Below are positions 17,496-26,149 of a stretch of DNA of 64,000 nucleotides, in pieces (position 1 is the first letter of the stretch; each line of letters starts with the position of its first letter). The notes beneath the pieces were generated by a model. It saw only the letters and a program-made list of their open reading frames with translations. It was not told the origin of the DNA and did not search any database. The position numbers and the translations under genes were made by a program. Origin of the DNA: Sphaerisporangium viridialbum. Its GTDB lineage: Bacteria > Actinomycetota > Actinomycetes > Streptosporangiales > Streptosporangiaceae. The stretch is from positions 7,626,001-7,690,000 of the forward strand of contig NZ_CP187232.1 in assembly GCF_049674955.1 (NCBI RefSeq). The letters run 5' to 3'.

Positions 17496-18683
17496 TCAGT
17501 TGACGTCGAAGGTGACGCACTTGTCGCCGGTCGGGCGGATCTTCACGAAGCCGTTGCCGGTGATGGCCTGGTCGATGGCCACGCCCCAGTTGCGGTCGAC
17601 GTTGCCGTTCGGCGTGCCCGGGTTCGGGTCGCTGCTGGGCTTGCTGTGGAGGGCGTTGGGCTTGCACAGCCAGCCGTTGGGACCGACGTAGCCGGCGATC
17701 CAGGGCGGGCCGTTGCGGCGGATGACGTTGAACAGGGTGCGGTTGAACTGGTAGGTGCCGTCCTGGATGGTGGTGGCCGACGGGGTGACACCGCCCACGC
17801 TGATCAGCGCCGTACCGCTGGGGCTGCAGTCCGCCTCACCGGTGGAGTACTTGCCGTACGACAGGGCCCAGATGGAGCGGCCACGGTCGGCGGCGGAGGC
17901 GATGTTGTTGATCGGGGTGCAGTTGTTCTCGAACAGGGTCTGGCCACCGGTGGCCGAGACACACGTGTTCGGGTCGCCGCCGAGGAAGGACGACCACGCG
18001 GAGTAGGTGCCGGAGCTGGTCTGGATGCCGTGCACGAGGATCGGCGCGCTGGCTCCGCCGAACTCGCTCCAGTTGCGGGAGCAGCCACCGGGGCCCGTGC
18101 CGAGGAAGATCTCCTTGAGCTGGGCCACGGACAGGTTGGCGACGGCGTCGGACGCGCCGCCCTTCCACTTGGGCACGGCGATGGCGTCCTTGGCCCAGCC
18201 GACGTAGGTCAGCGGGTCCTGGGCGTTCTTGCACTCGCTGGGAACGCTGGCGGGCGCCGAGGAGGACCGCGCGTAGCTGTAGTAGATCGTGCCGGTCAGG
18301 CCGTCGTTCTCCTGGCACAGCATGCGCAGGCCCGCCGAGGAGCCCTGCGGGAAGTGCTCGACCGCCATCTCGTGGTCGTAGTTCTCGGTGGTGACCGTGG
18401 TGGGCGTGTCGGCGAGACAGGTCCACTGCGGGGTCGCCGGCGGGACCGTCAGGTTGCAGCCCGGCGACTGGTTGAACAGCGCGTCCAGGTCCTGCATGGC
18501 GAAGTAGGTCGTGTCCGACCCCGCGCCGGTCATCGTGAAGTTGAACTTGCCGTCGGAGAAGGGAGGAAGCGCCGAGGCGGGAAGGGCGAACGCGCAGACC
18601 GCGACGATCATGGTGATCATCGCGGCGGCACGCTTGCCCATACCCCCCATGCGGGACTTCCGGCCATGGATTTCGCTGGACAT
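17496..18683 (-). CDS. Secreted PstS-like substrate-binding protein
   Basis: 395 residues. The ATG at 18683 is preceded by GAGGA; the signal peptide ends near ALPASALPP (about residue 37). The fold is PstS-like: a first loop TGAGSDTT and a later SSGTYSAW that keeps Ser-Gly-Thr, followed by a Leu/Phe strand. Several Cys pairs are present, consistent with an extracellular protein. No membrane anchor or lipobox is seen, so it is presumably released. It is the third PstS-fold protein of the window and has no permease next to it. It could bind phosphate or another oxyanion, or be structural. Confidence 0.82.
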   Translation of the reverse strand: MSSEIHGRKSRMGGMGKRAAAMITMIVAVCAFALPASALPPFSDGKFNFTMTGAGSDTTYFAMQDLDALFNQSPGCNLTVPPATPQWTCLADTPTTVTTENYDHEMAVEHFPQGSSAGLRMLCQENDGLTGTIYYSYARSSSAPASVPSECKNAQDPLTYVGWAKDAIAVPKWKGGASDAVANLSVAQLKEIFLGTGPGGCSRNWSEFGGASAPILVHGIQTSSGTYSAWSSFLGGDPNTCVSATGGQTLFENNCTPINNIASAADRGRSIWALSYGKYSTGEADCSPSGTALISVGGVTPSATTIQDGTYQFNRTLFNVIRRNGPPWIAGYVGPNGWLCKPNALHSKPSSDPNPGTPNGNVDRNWGVAIDQAITGNGFVKIRPTGDKCVTFDVN

Positions 18684-18951
18684 GAATCCTCGATCCTGTG
18701 AAAACAGCGAGCCGCGGTTGGGCACGAGCATTCCGTCGCGAGGAGCGGGAGTGTTCGGCGCGGCACCACAGGGATCATCAATGCGGCCCGGCTCGCCGCC
18801 AACTAACCCCGCGTGTCCGCCGCGAGAACACGAGGCAATAAATACACATATTCCGGATTCTTCTTTCCCTTCCATGACTTCGTGGATTGTTTACCTTATA
18901 AGCACTTTGCGGATGATTAGGTGGCATTTCTCGGCTGGATAGTGCCGTCCT
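18684..18951. promoter_or_regulatory. Divergent AT-richer promoter region
   Basis: About 268 bp between the PstS-like gene (minus) and the lipoprotein gene (plus). The section 18830-18915 is clearly lower in GC than its surroundings, as expected for promoters. No operator could be assigned. Confidence 0.5.
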
Positions 18952-19380
18952 ATGAGACGACGGCTGATCACAATGTCGATGGCGATGAGCGGCCTTCTCG
19001 CCGTGACCGGATGCGCGGTCGGCGAGGCGGAGCGGTCCCTTCCCGCGCGGGTGCGCGAGGTGACCTCCTCCCCGCTTCCGCGAGCCGCCTCCGACCAGAT
19101 CGCCGCGGGCGGAACGGTGCGCGTCACGGCGGAGGGGCCGGTGCCCCACCAGCTCATCGCGGGCACCGGTGAGACGATCACGTGGCGCAACGAGACCGCG
19201 AAGACCATCTCCGTCCGGCTGATCGACGGCAGCGAACCCTCGGGCGACGTGAAGCCCGGGGGTTCGTACACGCACGTCTTCGACACGGCGGGATCGTTCG
19301 CCTACCGCATCGGGAAGGCCGGCGCCCCGGCAGGCGTCGTCGAGATCCTCCCCCACACCGACGGGACGCCGGCTCCCTGA
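18952..19380 (+). CDS. Small lipoprotein with a cupredoxin-like fold, copper ligands missing
   Basis: 142 residues. Lipoprotein signal with lipobox AVTGC, lipidated Cys at about 21. The rest follows a plastocyanin-like pattern: GETITWRNE, then a strand, KPGGSYTHVFDTAGSFAYRIG, then a final VVEIL strand. Type I copper sites need a His after the WxN strand and a Cys-x-His-x-Met cluster near the end; neither is present. It is probably a non-metal-binding surface lipoprotein. The ribosome site is weak, so the start is the best guess. It stands alone and is convergent with the methyltransferase. Confidence 0.72.
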   Translation: MRRRLITMSMAMSGLLAVTGCAVGEAERSLPARVREVTSSPLPRAASDQIAAGGTVRVTAEGPVPHQLIAGTGETITWRNETAKTISVRLIDGSEPSGDVKPGGSYTHVFDTAGSFAYRIGKAGAPAGVVEILPHTDGTPAP

Positions 19381-19401
19381 CGACCGTCTCGTGCCCTGGC
19401 C

Positions 19402-20079
19402 TCAACCGGCACGGCAGGCGATGAGCGACTTGGTGAGCCCGGCGAAACGCTCGGCGAGCAGCGTGGAGTCAGGGAAGTAGTGCCGCATCTGGGTGCGGCT
19501 CAGCAGTTCGATCTCCAGCACCATGGGCAGCGCCTCGGCACGGTCGCCCGGCCGCGTCCCCCACGACAGCGGCCACCGCGCGGCCAGTGCCGTCTGCAAC
19601 GGCAGCGGCAGGAACTGGAACATCGGAAAGACCCAGTGCGGCTCGATCGGGAAGTACAGGTAGGGCACCTGCACCCAGTGGCGGTCGGACAGCCGGTGCA
19701 CCGAGTCGGCGAACCGCCTGCGCATCTCGTGCCCGCCGACGTGCTCCATCACCGAGTTCGAGAAGGCCATGTCGAAGCGCCGGCCGGCGAGGTGGCCGGG
19801 CAGGTCGCAGGCGTCGCCGATCTCCACGGTGACCCAGTCGGGCACCTCGTCCACCGGCGGCTCGAAGTTGACCAGGTGGACGTGCGCGGGCCGCTTCGGC
19901 GCGCGGGTCCAGGTGCGCACGGTGCCACCGAGGTCGATGATCTCCATCCGCTCCAGGTCGGGGAAACGCTCCAGCAACATCATCATCCGCCGCGTGCGCA
20001 GGCGGGTGTTGAGCGAGTCGGGACGGCCGATGAGCCGCTCACGCATCCGCGTGCCGAGGTCGGGACGTACTGCGTCCAT
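19402..20079 (-). CDS. SAM-dependent methyltransferase
   Basis: 225 residues; motif I is reduced (IIDLGGTVRTW), followed by NFEPP, GDACDLPG and FSNSVMEHVG, typical of class I methyltransferases that act on sugars or nodulation-type glycans. The ATG at 20079 has AAGGGAG about 5 bases upstream; an alternative GTG at 20100 overlaps the stop of the upstream gene. Last gene of a four-gene minus-strand operon (glycosidase-like lipoprotein, polymerase, glycosyltransferase, methyltransferase). Confidence 0.84.
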   Translation of the reverse strand: MDAVRPDLGTRMRERLIGRPDSLNTRLRTRRMMMLLERFPDLERMEIIDLGGTVRTWTRAPKRPAHVHLVNFEPPVDEVPDWVTVEIGDACDLPGHLAGRRFDMAFSNSVMEHVGGHEMRRRFADSVHRLSDRHWVQVPYLYFPIEPHWVFPMFQFLPLPLQTALAARWPLSWGTRPGDRAEALPMVLEIELLSRTQMRHYFPDSTLLAERFAGLTKSLIACRAG

Positions 20080-20096
20080 GTTCACTCCCTTGTACG

Positions 20097-21341
20097 TCAC
20101 TTCGCCTGCTTCTTCATGGCACGGCGGGCCTCGGCGTAGATCTCTCCGAGAGCGGCGAGATGGCTCTCCGAGGAGTAGCGGGCACTGGCCACCGAGCGCG
20201 CCGACCTTCCCATCGCGAGGCTCTTCTGCGGATCGCGCAGCAACGCGAGCGCCGCCGACGCCAGCTCCATGGGGTCGTCCGGCGGGACCAGCCGCCCGGT
20301 GGCGCCATCGGTGATCAGCTCGGACACCCCGCCGAGCACGGTGCCGACCACCGGCACCCCGCACGCGTACGCTTCGAGGATGGTCATCGGCTGGTTCTCG
20401 TACCAGCGGGAAGGCACCAGCAGGGCCGTCGCGGAGACCAGCAGGTCGAGCACCTCCTGCCGCGATATCCGGCCGAGGAAGCGCACCCGGCCGGGCACCA
20501 GGTCGGCGGCCATCCGCTCCAGGCGCTCCCGCTCCGGTCCGTCACCCGCGATGACGAGGCGGGCGTCCGGACCGAGCAGGCCCATCGCGCGGATGGCCGT
20601 GTCGACGCCCTTGGTCTCGTGCAGCCGCCCCACGCAGACCAGCGGGCCGCCCGGCTCCGACTTGGGCGTGACCCCGGTGAGCTCGGCGAAGTTGCTGAGG
20701 ACGCGGAGCCGGTCGGGGTAGACGCCCGCGCGGGTCAGCTGCCCGGCCAGGAACCTGCTCGGGCTGATGAACACGTTGACGCCGTCGTAGGCGCCGAAGC
20801 GGCGGTGCAGCCAGGTCTCGGCGGCAAGCATCGCGCTTGCCGCGCGTGAGTCGTCCTTGCACCGGCGCCGCACCGCCTCGCGCACGCCGCCGTCCACGCA
20901 CGCCGTGCAGACCTTGCCGTGGTCGAGGAAGCTGTAGCTCGGGCACGCCAGCTTGTAGTCGTGCAGCGTCATGACCACGGGCACGCCCGCGTCGCGGAGG
21001 GCCGTCACCACCGAGGGTGAGAGCTGGTGGTAGACGTTGTGCAGATGGGCGACGTCGGGCCGGAAGTCCTCGATCACCTTGGCGATCCCGCGCCGCGCGC
21101 TCCTCGACCACAGCATGCGGGCCGCGCCCCTGGCCTTTCCGATGGGGCTCCTCGGCATCGGGTTCAGCTCCACATAGCGCGGGAAGCTGGCCTCGTACTG
21201 TGAAGGGATGTTGTCCGGGTGGCGCATGGCGAAGAACGCCACCTGGTTGCCGCGCCCGGCCTGCACCTCGGCGAGATCCAGCATGTACGACTCCGCGCCG
21301 CCTCGGCGGTGCAGGAACTTGTTGACGTGCAGCACCCTCAC
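20097..21341 (-). CDS. GT4-family glycosyltransferase
   Basis: 414 residues, GT-B fold. The N-terminal domain opens HVNKFLHRRGGAESYMLDLA; the C-terminal domain carries VCVGRLHETKGVDTAI, VIAGDGPERERL and the donor-binding stretch PSRWYENQPMTILEAYACGVPVVG. A CxxC-containing insert (VCTACVDGGVREAVRRRC) matches the subset of GT4 enzymes with a cysteine cluster. The GTG start overlaps the stop of the polymerase gene (GTGA). It would add a sugar to a lipid-linked intermediate of the surface polysaccharide. Confidence 0.9.
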   Translation of the reverse strand: MRVLHVNKFLHRRGGAESYMLDLAEVQAGRGNQVAFFAMRHPDNIPSQYEASFPRYVELNPMPRSPIGKARGAARMLWSRSARRGIAKVIEDFRPDVAHLHNVYHQLSPSVVTALRDAGVPVVMTLHDYKLACPSYSFLDHGKVCTACVDGGVREAVRRRCKDDSRAASAMLAAETWLHRRFGAYDGVNVFISPSRFLAGQLTRAGVYPDRLRVLSNFAELTGVTPKSEPGGPLVCVGRLHETKGVDTAIRAMGLLGPDARLVIAGDGPERERLERMAADLVPGRVRFLGRISRQEVLDLLVSATALLVPSRWYENQPMTILEAYACGVPVVGTVLGGVSELITDGATGRLVPPDDPMELASAALALLRDPQKSLAMGRSARSVASARYSSESHLAALGEIYAEARRAMKKQAK

Positions 21342-22756
21342 GGGGTCTCCTTGCCCGCTACCACGATGCGCTGGGCGAGCCCGGCGAACACCGCGAGATA
21401 CCACATCACGACCACGGCGGTCATGATGTTGTCGGCCATCGCCGAAACACTGAAGGCGACCACGCAGCCGGCGAAGCCCACGGCCGTACCGCGCGACAGG
21501 CTGACCGCGGGCGCGCCCTTCCTCGGGTCGGTGACGCGCAGCGCCCGCCGCGCGAGGTCGAACAGCGCGGCGAGCAGGCCCAAGTACGCCAGCAGCCCGA
21601 CGACCCCCGTCTCGACGAGGGCGCGCAGGTAGTCGTTGTGCACCTCCTTGTAGAGGATCAGGCGGGTGGTGCCGAGCCCGGCCCCGGTGACCGGGTTGCC
21701 GGGAAGCAGGTCGAGGGCCGCGATCCAGTGGTCGAACCGCCACACCAGGGAGTTCGCCTCAAGACCGCCCGCCGTGTACGTGCTCGCCAGGTCGGAGAAC
21801 CGCTGGAGCACCGACGGCACCGCGGCGAGCACTCCTCCGGCGACGAGGACGAGGCCGTAGATGAGGCGCCGGTCCTGGAGCAGGCCGACCACCACGAGTC
21901 CGGCGAGGCAGGCGATCCACGGCCCGCGCGCGGCGCTCGCCAGCAGGGCGGAGCCGAGACCGGCGGCGAGCACGACGAGGGCGGCCCTGCCCCATCCCTT
22001 GACGTGCCAGGCCAGCGCCAGGCTCATGATCAGGATCATGAAGCAGAACATGCCGAGCGCGTTCGGATGCCAGAACGTGCCGGTCGGCCGCAGCAGCCCG
22101 TCGAGGTCCATCAGCCCGTCGCCGGTCGTGACCTGGTAGGCGGTCACGAGCACCGGGAGCACCGCCGAGGCGAAGACGGCACAGAGCAGGGGCATGCGCA
22201 GTCCTGGCTCGTCGGCGAGCAGCCGCTCTACCACGAAGATCATGACGACGAACGCCGCGATGCGCGACACCTCGCCGACGCTCACCACGGGCGCCCGGGA
22301 GCCGAGCAGGCTGAGCAGCGAGGCGCCGAGGAACATCACCGCCGCGACGGGCAGTGCCGGATGGGGGCGCTCGGCGGCCGGGCGGCGTCCCTGCACGATG
22401 AGCCAGGCGACGCACGAGAGCAGGAACAGGACGCCGAGCATGGTCGACGGGTCGAGCAGGCTCCACCCCGTCTGCTCCCCGCCGTCCGTGGCGCCGCCGG
22501 CCAGCTTGGTGGCGTCGAGCGCCGCCCGCACCGTGAGAACGACGATGACGAACAGGGTGAACCGCGTGAGCGCCATGACGGTGAGCGCGAGGGCGATCAC
22601 GATGGCGACGGGAAGGACGACGTCGGTCCGCGACCCGCCCGACGCGAACGTGACGCCGCTGTAGATCGCGAGGATGACCGCGAGGACGCCGGCGACGTAC
22701 AGGCCCTTCTCGGGCGGGACGCGCGGCCTGCTGTGCGAGGCGGTGTGCGGGATCAC
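21338..22756 (-). CDS. O-antigen ligase / Wzy-type polysaccharide polymerase
   Basis: 472-residue integral membrane protein with about 10-12 hydrophobic segments and a central outside loop. The Wzy_C pattern is seen: FWHPNALGMFCFM, SAARGPWIACL, then GNPVTGAGLGTTRLI...HNDYLRALVETGVVGL. It would polymerise or ligate repeat units outside the membrane. The GTG start at 22756 overlaps the lipoprotein stop as GTGA, and its own stop overlaps the glycosyltransferase start. Confidence 0.88.
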   Translation of the reverse strand: MIPHTASHSRPRVPPEKGLYVAGVLAVILAIYSGVTFASGGSRTDVVLPVAIVIALALTVMALTRFTLFVIVVLTVRAALDATKLAGGATDGGEQTGWSLLDPSTMLGVLFLLSCVAWLIVQGRRPAAERPHPALPVAAVMFLGASLLSLLGSRAPVVSVGEVSRIAAFVVMIFVVERLLADEPGLRMPLLCAVFASAVLPVLVTAYQVTTGDGLMDLDGLLRPTGTFWHPNALGMFCFMILIMSLALAWHVKGWGRAALVVLAAGLGSALLASAARGPWIACLAGLVVVGLLQDRRLIYGLVLVAGGVLAAVPSVLQRFSDLASTYTAGGLEANSLVWRFDHWIAALDLLPGNPVTGAGLGTTRLILYKEVHNDYLRALVETGVVGLLAYLGLLAALFDLARRALRVTDPRKGAPAVSLSRGTAVGFAGCVVAFSVSAMADNIMTAVVVMWYLAVFAGLAQRIVVAGKETP

Positions 22757-24231
22757 GTGGACTCGAGCCAGCGCAGCGTGTCCGCGAGGGGCGAGGGGAG
22801 GGTGACGATGACAGGCTGGGCCCCCACGTCCAGCGCCCCGCCCGACCATGGGCGGGACCGGCCGTCCGGCAGGTCGGTGACGGTGATCTCCCCCGGCGTC
22901 TCGCCGGTCGTCTCACCGGTCGTCTGGCCGGTGGCCTTGCCGGTGGTCTTGCCGGTCGGAGGGGGCAGCGAGACGGTCCCGCCGGTGCTCCACATCACCA
23001 CCGACGTCATGGCACCCTGGTCGACCAGCCCTCCGGAAAGGCCGGGCCGCGCCACGGGACGCCAAGTACCGGACGGGAATCGCTTCCTGAACTGGTCGAA
23101 CACCGTCTTGGCCGGGCGCGCGACATCGTCCACGCCGTACAGCCCCCTCCAGTGCTCCGTCGACACGACCACGCCGGGCTTGTAGAACAGCGGAAGGTAG
23201 ACGACGCGCTTGACCCCCCGGGCGAGCAGGATGGTGACCAGCTTGGCCGTCTCGACGCCGTGGGCCACGGGGTCGTAGTCGTCTCCCGGCCAGTAGGACC
23301 CCACCTCCCAGCCCTCGATCGGCATGACGGGGCCCACCTGCGCGCGGATGTAGTCGATCACGTCGGGGACCGCCGCCCAGGAGTCGTAGTAGTGGAGCTG
23401 GTAGGCGTCGAAGACACCGGCCCTGTCGAGCTCGAACGCCGCCGCGTGGGCGGCGGTCGCCCGCAGCCCCGGCGGGGAATCGATCACCGCCCGCAGCTCG
23501 CCGGCCGTGGCGGCCGGGGGGAACCGCCCGTCGCCCCGGGCGTAGAAGGTGCGGTAGAACGCGAGCGCGCGGTCCGCCTGCCCGGCGTCCAGCATCGTGC
23601 GGGCCACGACGACGCCGTAGCTCCCGCTGGTCAGCCCCACGTCCAGCAGCCGCGCCCCCGGATCGGCGGCCCGTACGGCCTCCGCACCGGCGCGGCCCAC
23701 GTCGCGGTAGCCGAGAGGATCGCCGCCCCACATGTTCCTGGCGTCGATCTCGTTCTCGATCCCGTACATGTGCACGCCCTTGGCGGCGTAGCGGAGCACT
23801 GCGTCGCGGACGAAGGCCTGGTAGACGGCGGTGTCGACCGGAGGGTAGGACACCGCGATCCTGGGCCGATCGGCCGTGGGCCGCCCGCTCGCCCAGCAGG
23901 ATCCGACGCGGATGCGCAGCAGGACGCGGTAGCCGTGCGCGAGCAGGCCGGCCACGACCTGGTCGTCGAGGTCCCAGTAGCGCGTGCCCTGCCGCGTCTC
24001 GATGGCGCACCAGACGAGTTCGTGGAACGTGCCACCGCCGCCGTAGGCCTCGATGTCGGCGTCGTAGCGCGGTGGATGCTGATAGCCGTCCCACTTCAGG
24101 CCGAAAGGCTGCTCGGGCACCTGCCGGGCGGCCGGCGTCCCGCCGGGAGCGGGGCTCCCAGGGCCGCCGGAGCAACCGGTCGCGCACAACATGGCCAAGA
24201 TCGCCATTACGGCACAGGCCACCCGGATCAC
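22753..24231 (-). CDS. Glycoside hydrolase-like lipoprotein (TIM barrel)
   Basis: 492 residues from the GTG at 24231, which has GGAGGGAG about 5 bases upstream (an ATG at 24258 is less well supported). Lipoprotein signal with CATGC, Cys20. The body follows a clan A glycosidase pattern: IENEI with Glu161 as likely acid/base and MPIEGWEV with Glu306 as likely nucleophile, separated by the usual distance. The family is not certain (GH39/GH5-like). The C-terminal part holds five 4-residue repeats of TTGK/TTGE type. Likely role: trimming the polysaccharide made by the genes downstream. Confidence 0.78.
   Translation of the reverse strand: MIRVACAVMAILAMLCATGCSGGPGSPAPGGTPAARQVPEQPFGLKWDGYQHPPRYDADIEAYGGGGTFHELVWCAIETRQGTRYWDLDDQVVAGLLAHGYRVLLRIRVGSCWASGRPTADRPRIAVSYPPVDTAVYQAFVRDAVLRYAAKGVHMYGIENEIDARNMWGGDPLGYRDVGRAGAEAVRAADPGARLLDVGLTSGSYGVVVARTMLDAGQADRALAFYRTFYARGDGRFPPAATAGELRAVIDSPPGLRATAAHAAAFELDRAGVFDAYQLHYYDSWAAVPDVIDYIRAQVGPVMPIEGWEVGSYWPGDDYDPVAHGVETAKLVTILLARGVKRVVYLPLFYKPGVVVSTEHWRGLYGVDDVARPAKTVFDQFRKRFPSGTWRPVARPGLSGGLVDQGAMTSVVMWSTGGTVSLPPPTGKTTGKATGQTTGETTGETPGEITVTDLPDGRSRPWSGGALDVGAQPVIVTLPSPLADTLRWLEST
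22895..22954. repeat. 12-bp tandem repeat, five units (coding)
   Basis: Five 12-bp units encoding T-(T/A)-G-(K/Q/E) tetrapeptides near the C-terminus of the glycosidase-like lipoprotein. Units vary at one to three positions. Confidence 0.9.
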
Positions 24232-24738
24232 GTTTCTCCCTCCGCACGGGACAGCCATTTATAGCGCCCTGTATCCCGCCCACACAGTCACTATTACGCG
24301 AACCCCGAAATACGCGTAGACAACTGACAGGCGACGTAAATTTACCTGTGCCGCGCGGTCCGGATTTCCGTACAACCCACAAAACCGACCTGATATGCAG
24401 GGTAACCTCCGCGCGGCGCGCGCGAGCGGAGGCCCTGCTGACCGCCGGCCGTCCTCACCCAGCTCACAGACGGGTACGGCCGCGAAAATGAGCGCGATCT
24501 TATGGGCACTTTATGGAAGATCGGCCATACGGCCGATGAATGATGGAGAGCGCCACAATGAATATCGGGCCAATGCGGTTCCGGGTCGTCCGGTGGCCGA
24601 CCTCAGGGCGGTCGCGGGGGCCAACCAATGGTGAAGAGCGCGGAAATACCCCGATCACCCCTTTCCGCGCCACCCGCAATTCCCTAACGTCCAGGCCGAA
24701 GACGCGTCCCGTGCTTGTCTTATATGGGGAGTTCCGGC
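24232..24738. promoter_or_regulatory. Long divergent regulatory region with inverted repeats
   Basis: About 500 bp with no convincing gene and locally lower GC than the rest. It contains a perfect palindrome GTAAATTTAC near 24337, a hairpin ATCGGCC-ATAC-GGCCGAT at 24520-24537, and a spaced inverted repeat GCGCGGAAA / TTTCCGCGC at 24638-24670, about 70 bases before the glycosyltransferase start. Promoters for both directions must lie here. No known riboswitch was recognised. Confidence 0.6.
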
Positions 24739-25935
24739 ATGCCCGCCGCAGAGACTTCAGAATCCCTCGCATATTCCCCCGCGCCCGCCGATCGGCGGGT
24801 GCTCCGCATAGCCATGATCGGCCAGCGCGGCCTCCCGGCCACCTTCGGCGGCATCGAGCACCACGTCGCCCACCTCGGGAGGCGGCTGGCCGCCCGAGGG
24901 CACGAGGTGACCGTCTACTGCCGCAGCAACTACGTGTCCGAGCGATGGGACGCCGTGGACGGCGTGCGGCTGCGGCACCTGCCCACCGTCGGCACCAAGC
25001 ACTTCGACGCCCTCGCGCACAGCCTGCTGTCCACCGTGGCGGCCCTGGCGGACCGGCACGACATCGTCCACTACCACGCGCTCGGCCCCGGCCTGTGCGC
25101 CCCGCTGCCCCGCTACCTGTCGCGCGCGCGGGTCGTGCAGACCATCCACGGGCACGACGACCGCCGGCAGAAGTGGGGCGGCATGGCCAAGGCCGTGCTC
25201 CGCGGCGCCCGCTGGCTGAGCGAGCACGTCCCCGACGCGGTCATCGGAGTCTCCGGCGAGATCGCCGACGAGTACTCCCTGGTCCGCGACCGGCCGACGG
25301 TCCACATCGGGAACGGGGTCGAGCGGCCCGTCCCTGCCTCCTCCCCCGACCCCGTCATCCGGCACGGGCTGTTTCCCGGGAAGTACGTGCTGTTCGTCGG
25401 AAGGCTGGTGCCGGAGAAGGCCGTCGACCTGCTGCTCAAGGCGTTCAGCGAGGTGAAAGGTGATGTTCGGCTCGCCGTCGTGGGCGGGTCGTCCTTCACG
25501 GACGGCTACGTCTCCCGGCTGAACGAGCTGGCGGCGGCGGATCCCCGGGTGCGCATGCTGGGGTACGTGTACGGCGACGAGCTGGCGTCCCTCTACCGTC
25601 ACGCCGCCGTCTACGTGCAGCCCTCGCACCTGGAGGGGCTCCCGCTGGCCCTGCTCGAAGGCACCTCGTACGGGCTGCCCACGATCGCCAGCTCCCTCGG
25701 CTGCCACCGCGAGGTGATCGCGGAGGAGGGTCCGGGGGGCCGGCTGTTCCGCGAGGGGGACGAAGGACACCTTCGGGACGTCCTGGTACGGGTGCTGGGG
25801 GCACTCGACGACGAGAGGGAGGGCGCGCGGGCCAGGGCCGAGGACGTGCTCGGCCGCTACTCCTGGGACGTCGCCGCCGACCGTACCGAGTCGCTCTACC
25901 ACTCGTTGCTCGCGGCCCCGGCACGGAGGCGGTGA
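24739..25935 (+). CDS. GT4-family glycosyltransferase
   Basis: 398 residues. The ATG at 24739 follows GGGGAG by 7 bases. The N-terminal GT-B domain has IGQRGLPATFGGIEHHVAHL, typical of rhamnosyl/glycosyl GT4 enzymes; the C-terminal domain has VGRLVPEKAVDLLLKAF and VQPSHLEGLPLALLEGTSYG. It would start or extend the surface polysaccharide on the cytoplasmic face. It is transcribed alone, away from the other glycan genes, after a long leader region. Confidence 0.92.
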   Translation: MPAAETSESLAYSPAPADRRVLRIAMIGQRGLPATFGGIEHHVAHLGRRLAARGHEVTVYCRSNYVSERWDAVDGVRLRHLPTVGTKHFDALAHSLLSTVAALADRHDIVHYHALGPGLCAPLPRYLSRARVVQTIHGHDDRRQKWGGMAKAVLRGARWLSEHVPDAVIGVSGEIADEYSLVRDRPTVHIGNGVERPVPASSPDPVIRHGLFPGKYVLFVGRLVPEKAVDLLLKAFSEVKGDVRLAVVGGSSFTDGYVSRLNELAAADPRVRMLGYVYGDELASLYRHAAVYVQPSHLEGLPLALLEGTSYGLPTIASSLGCHREVIAEEGPGGRLFREGDEGHLRDVLVRVLGALDDEREGARARAEDVLGRYSWDVAADRTESLYHSLLAAPARRR

Positions 25936-25984
25936 CCTCCGGCGGGACGGCGGCGGTCACCTGGGCCGCCGCCCCGCTACGGGG

Positions 25985-26149
25985 CTACTGGCCGTCGACG
26001 GTGACGTCGTCGAAGGGCAGCAGGGCGTCCACCAGCGGGAACAGCACGAACCACAGAAGCAGCACCAACGCGCCGATCAGCACCGCCAGGGAGAGCGCCT
26101 TGCCGAGCCGTCCGCCGGGAAGCCGCGCCCAGATCCAGGGAAATATCAC
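25985..26149 (-). CDS. Small membrane protein coupled to the class E sortase
   Basis: 54 residues, one membrane segment. It begins MIFPWIWARLPGGR, then a Leu/Val-rich helix (about 17-46), and ends in the acidic PFDDVTVDGQ. The GTG start lies inside the sortase stop codon (GTGA), so it is translationally coupled to it. From memory, actinobacterial sortase genes are often followed by a short one-helix protein with a (W/F)DDVTV end; the function is unknown. It may assist or hold the sortase. Confidence 0.82.
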   Translation of the reverse strand: MIFPWIWARLPGGRLGKALSLAVLIGALVLLLWFVLFPLVDALLPFDDVTVDGQ

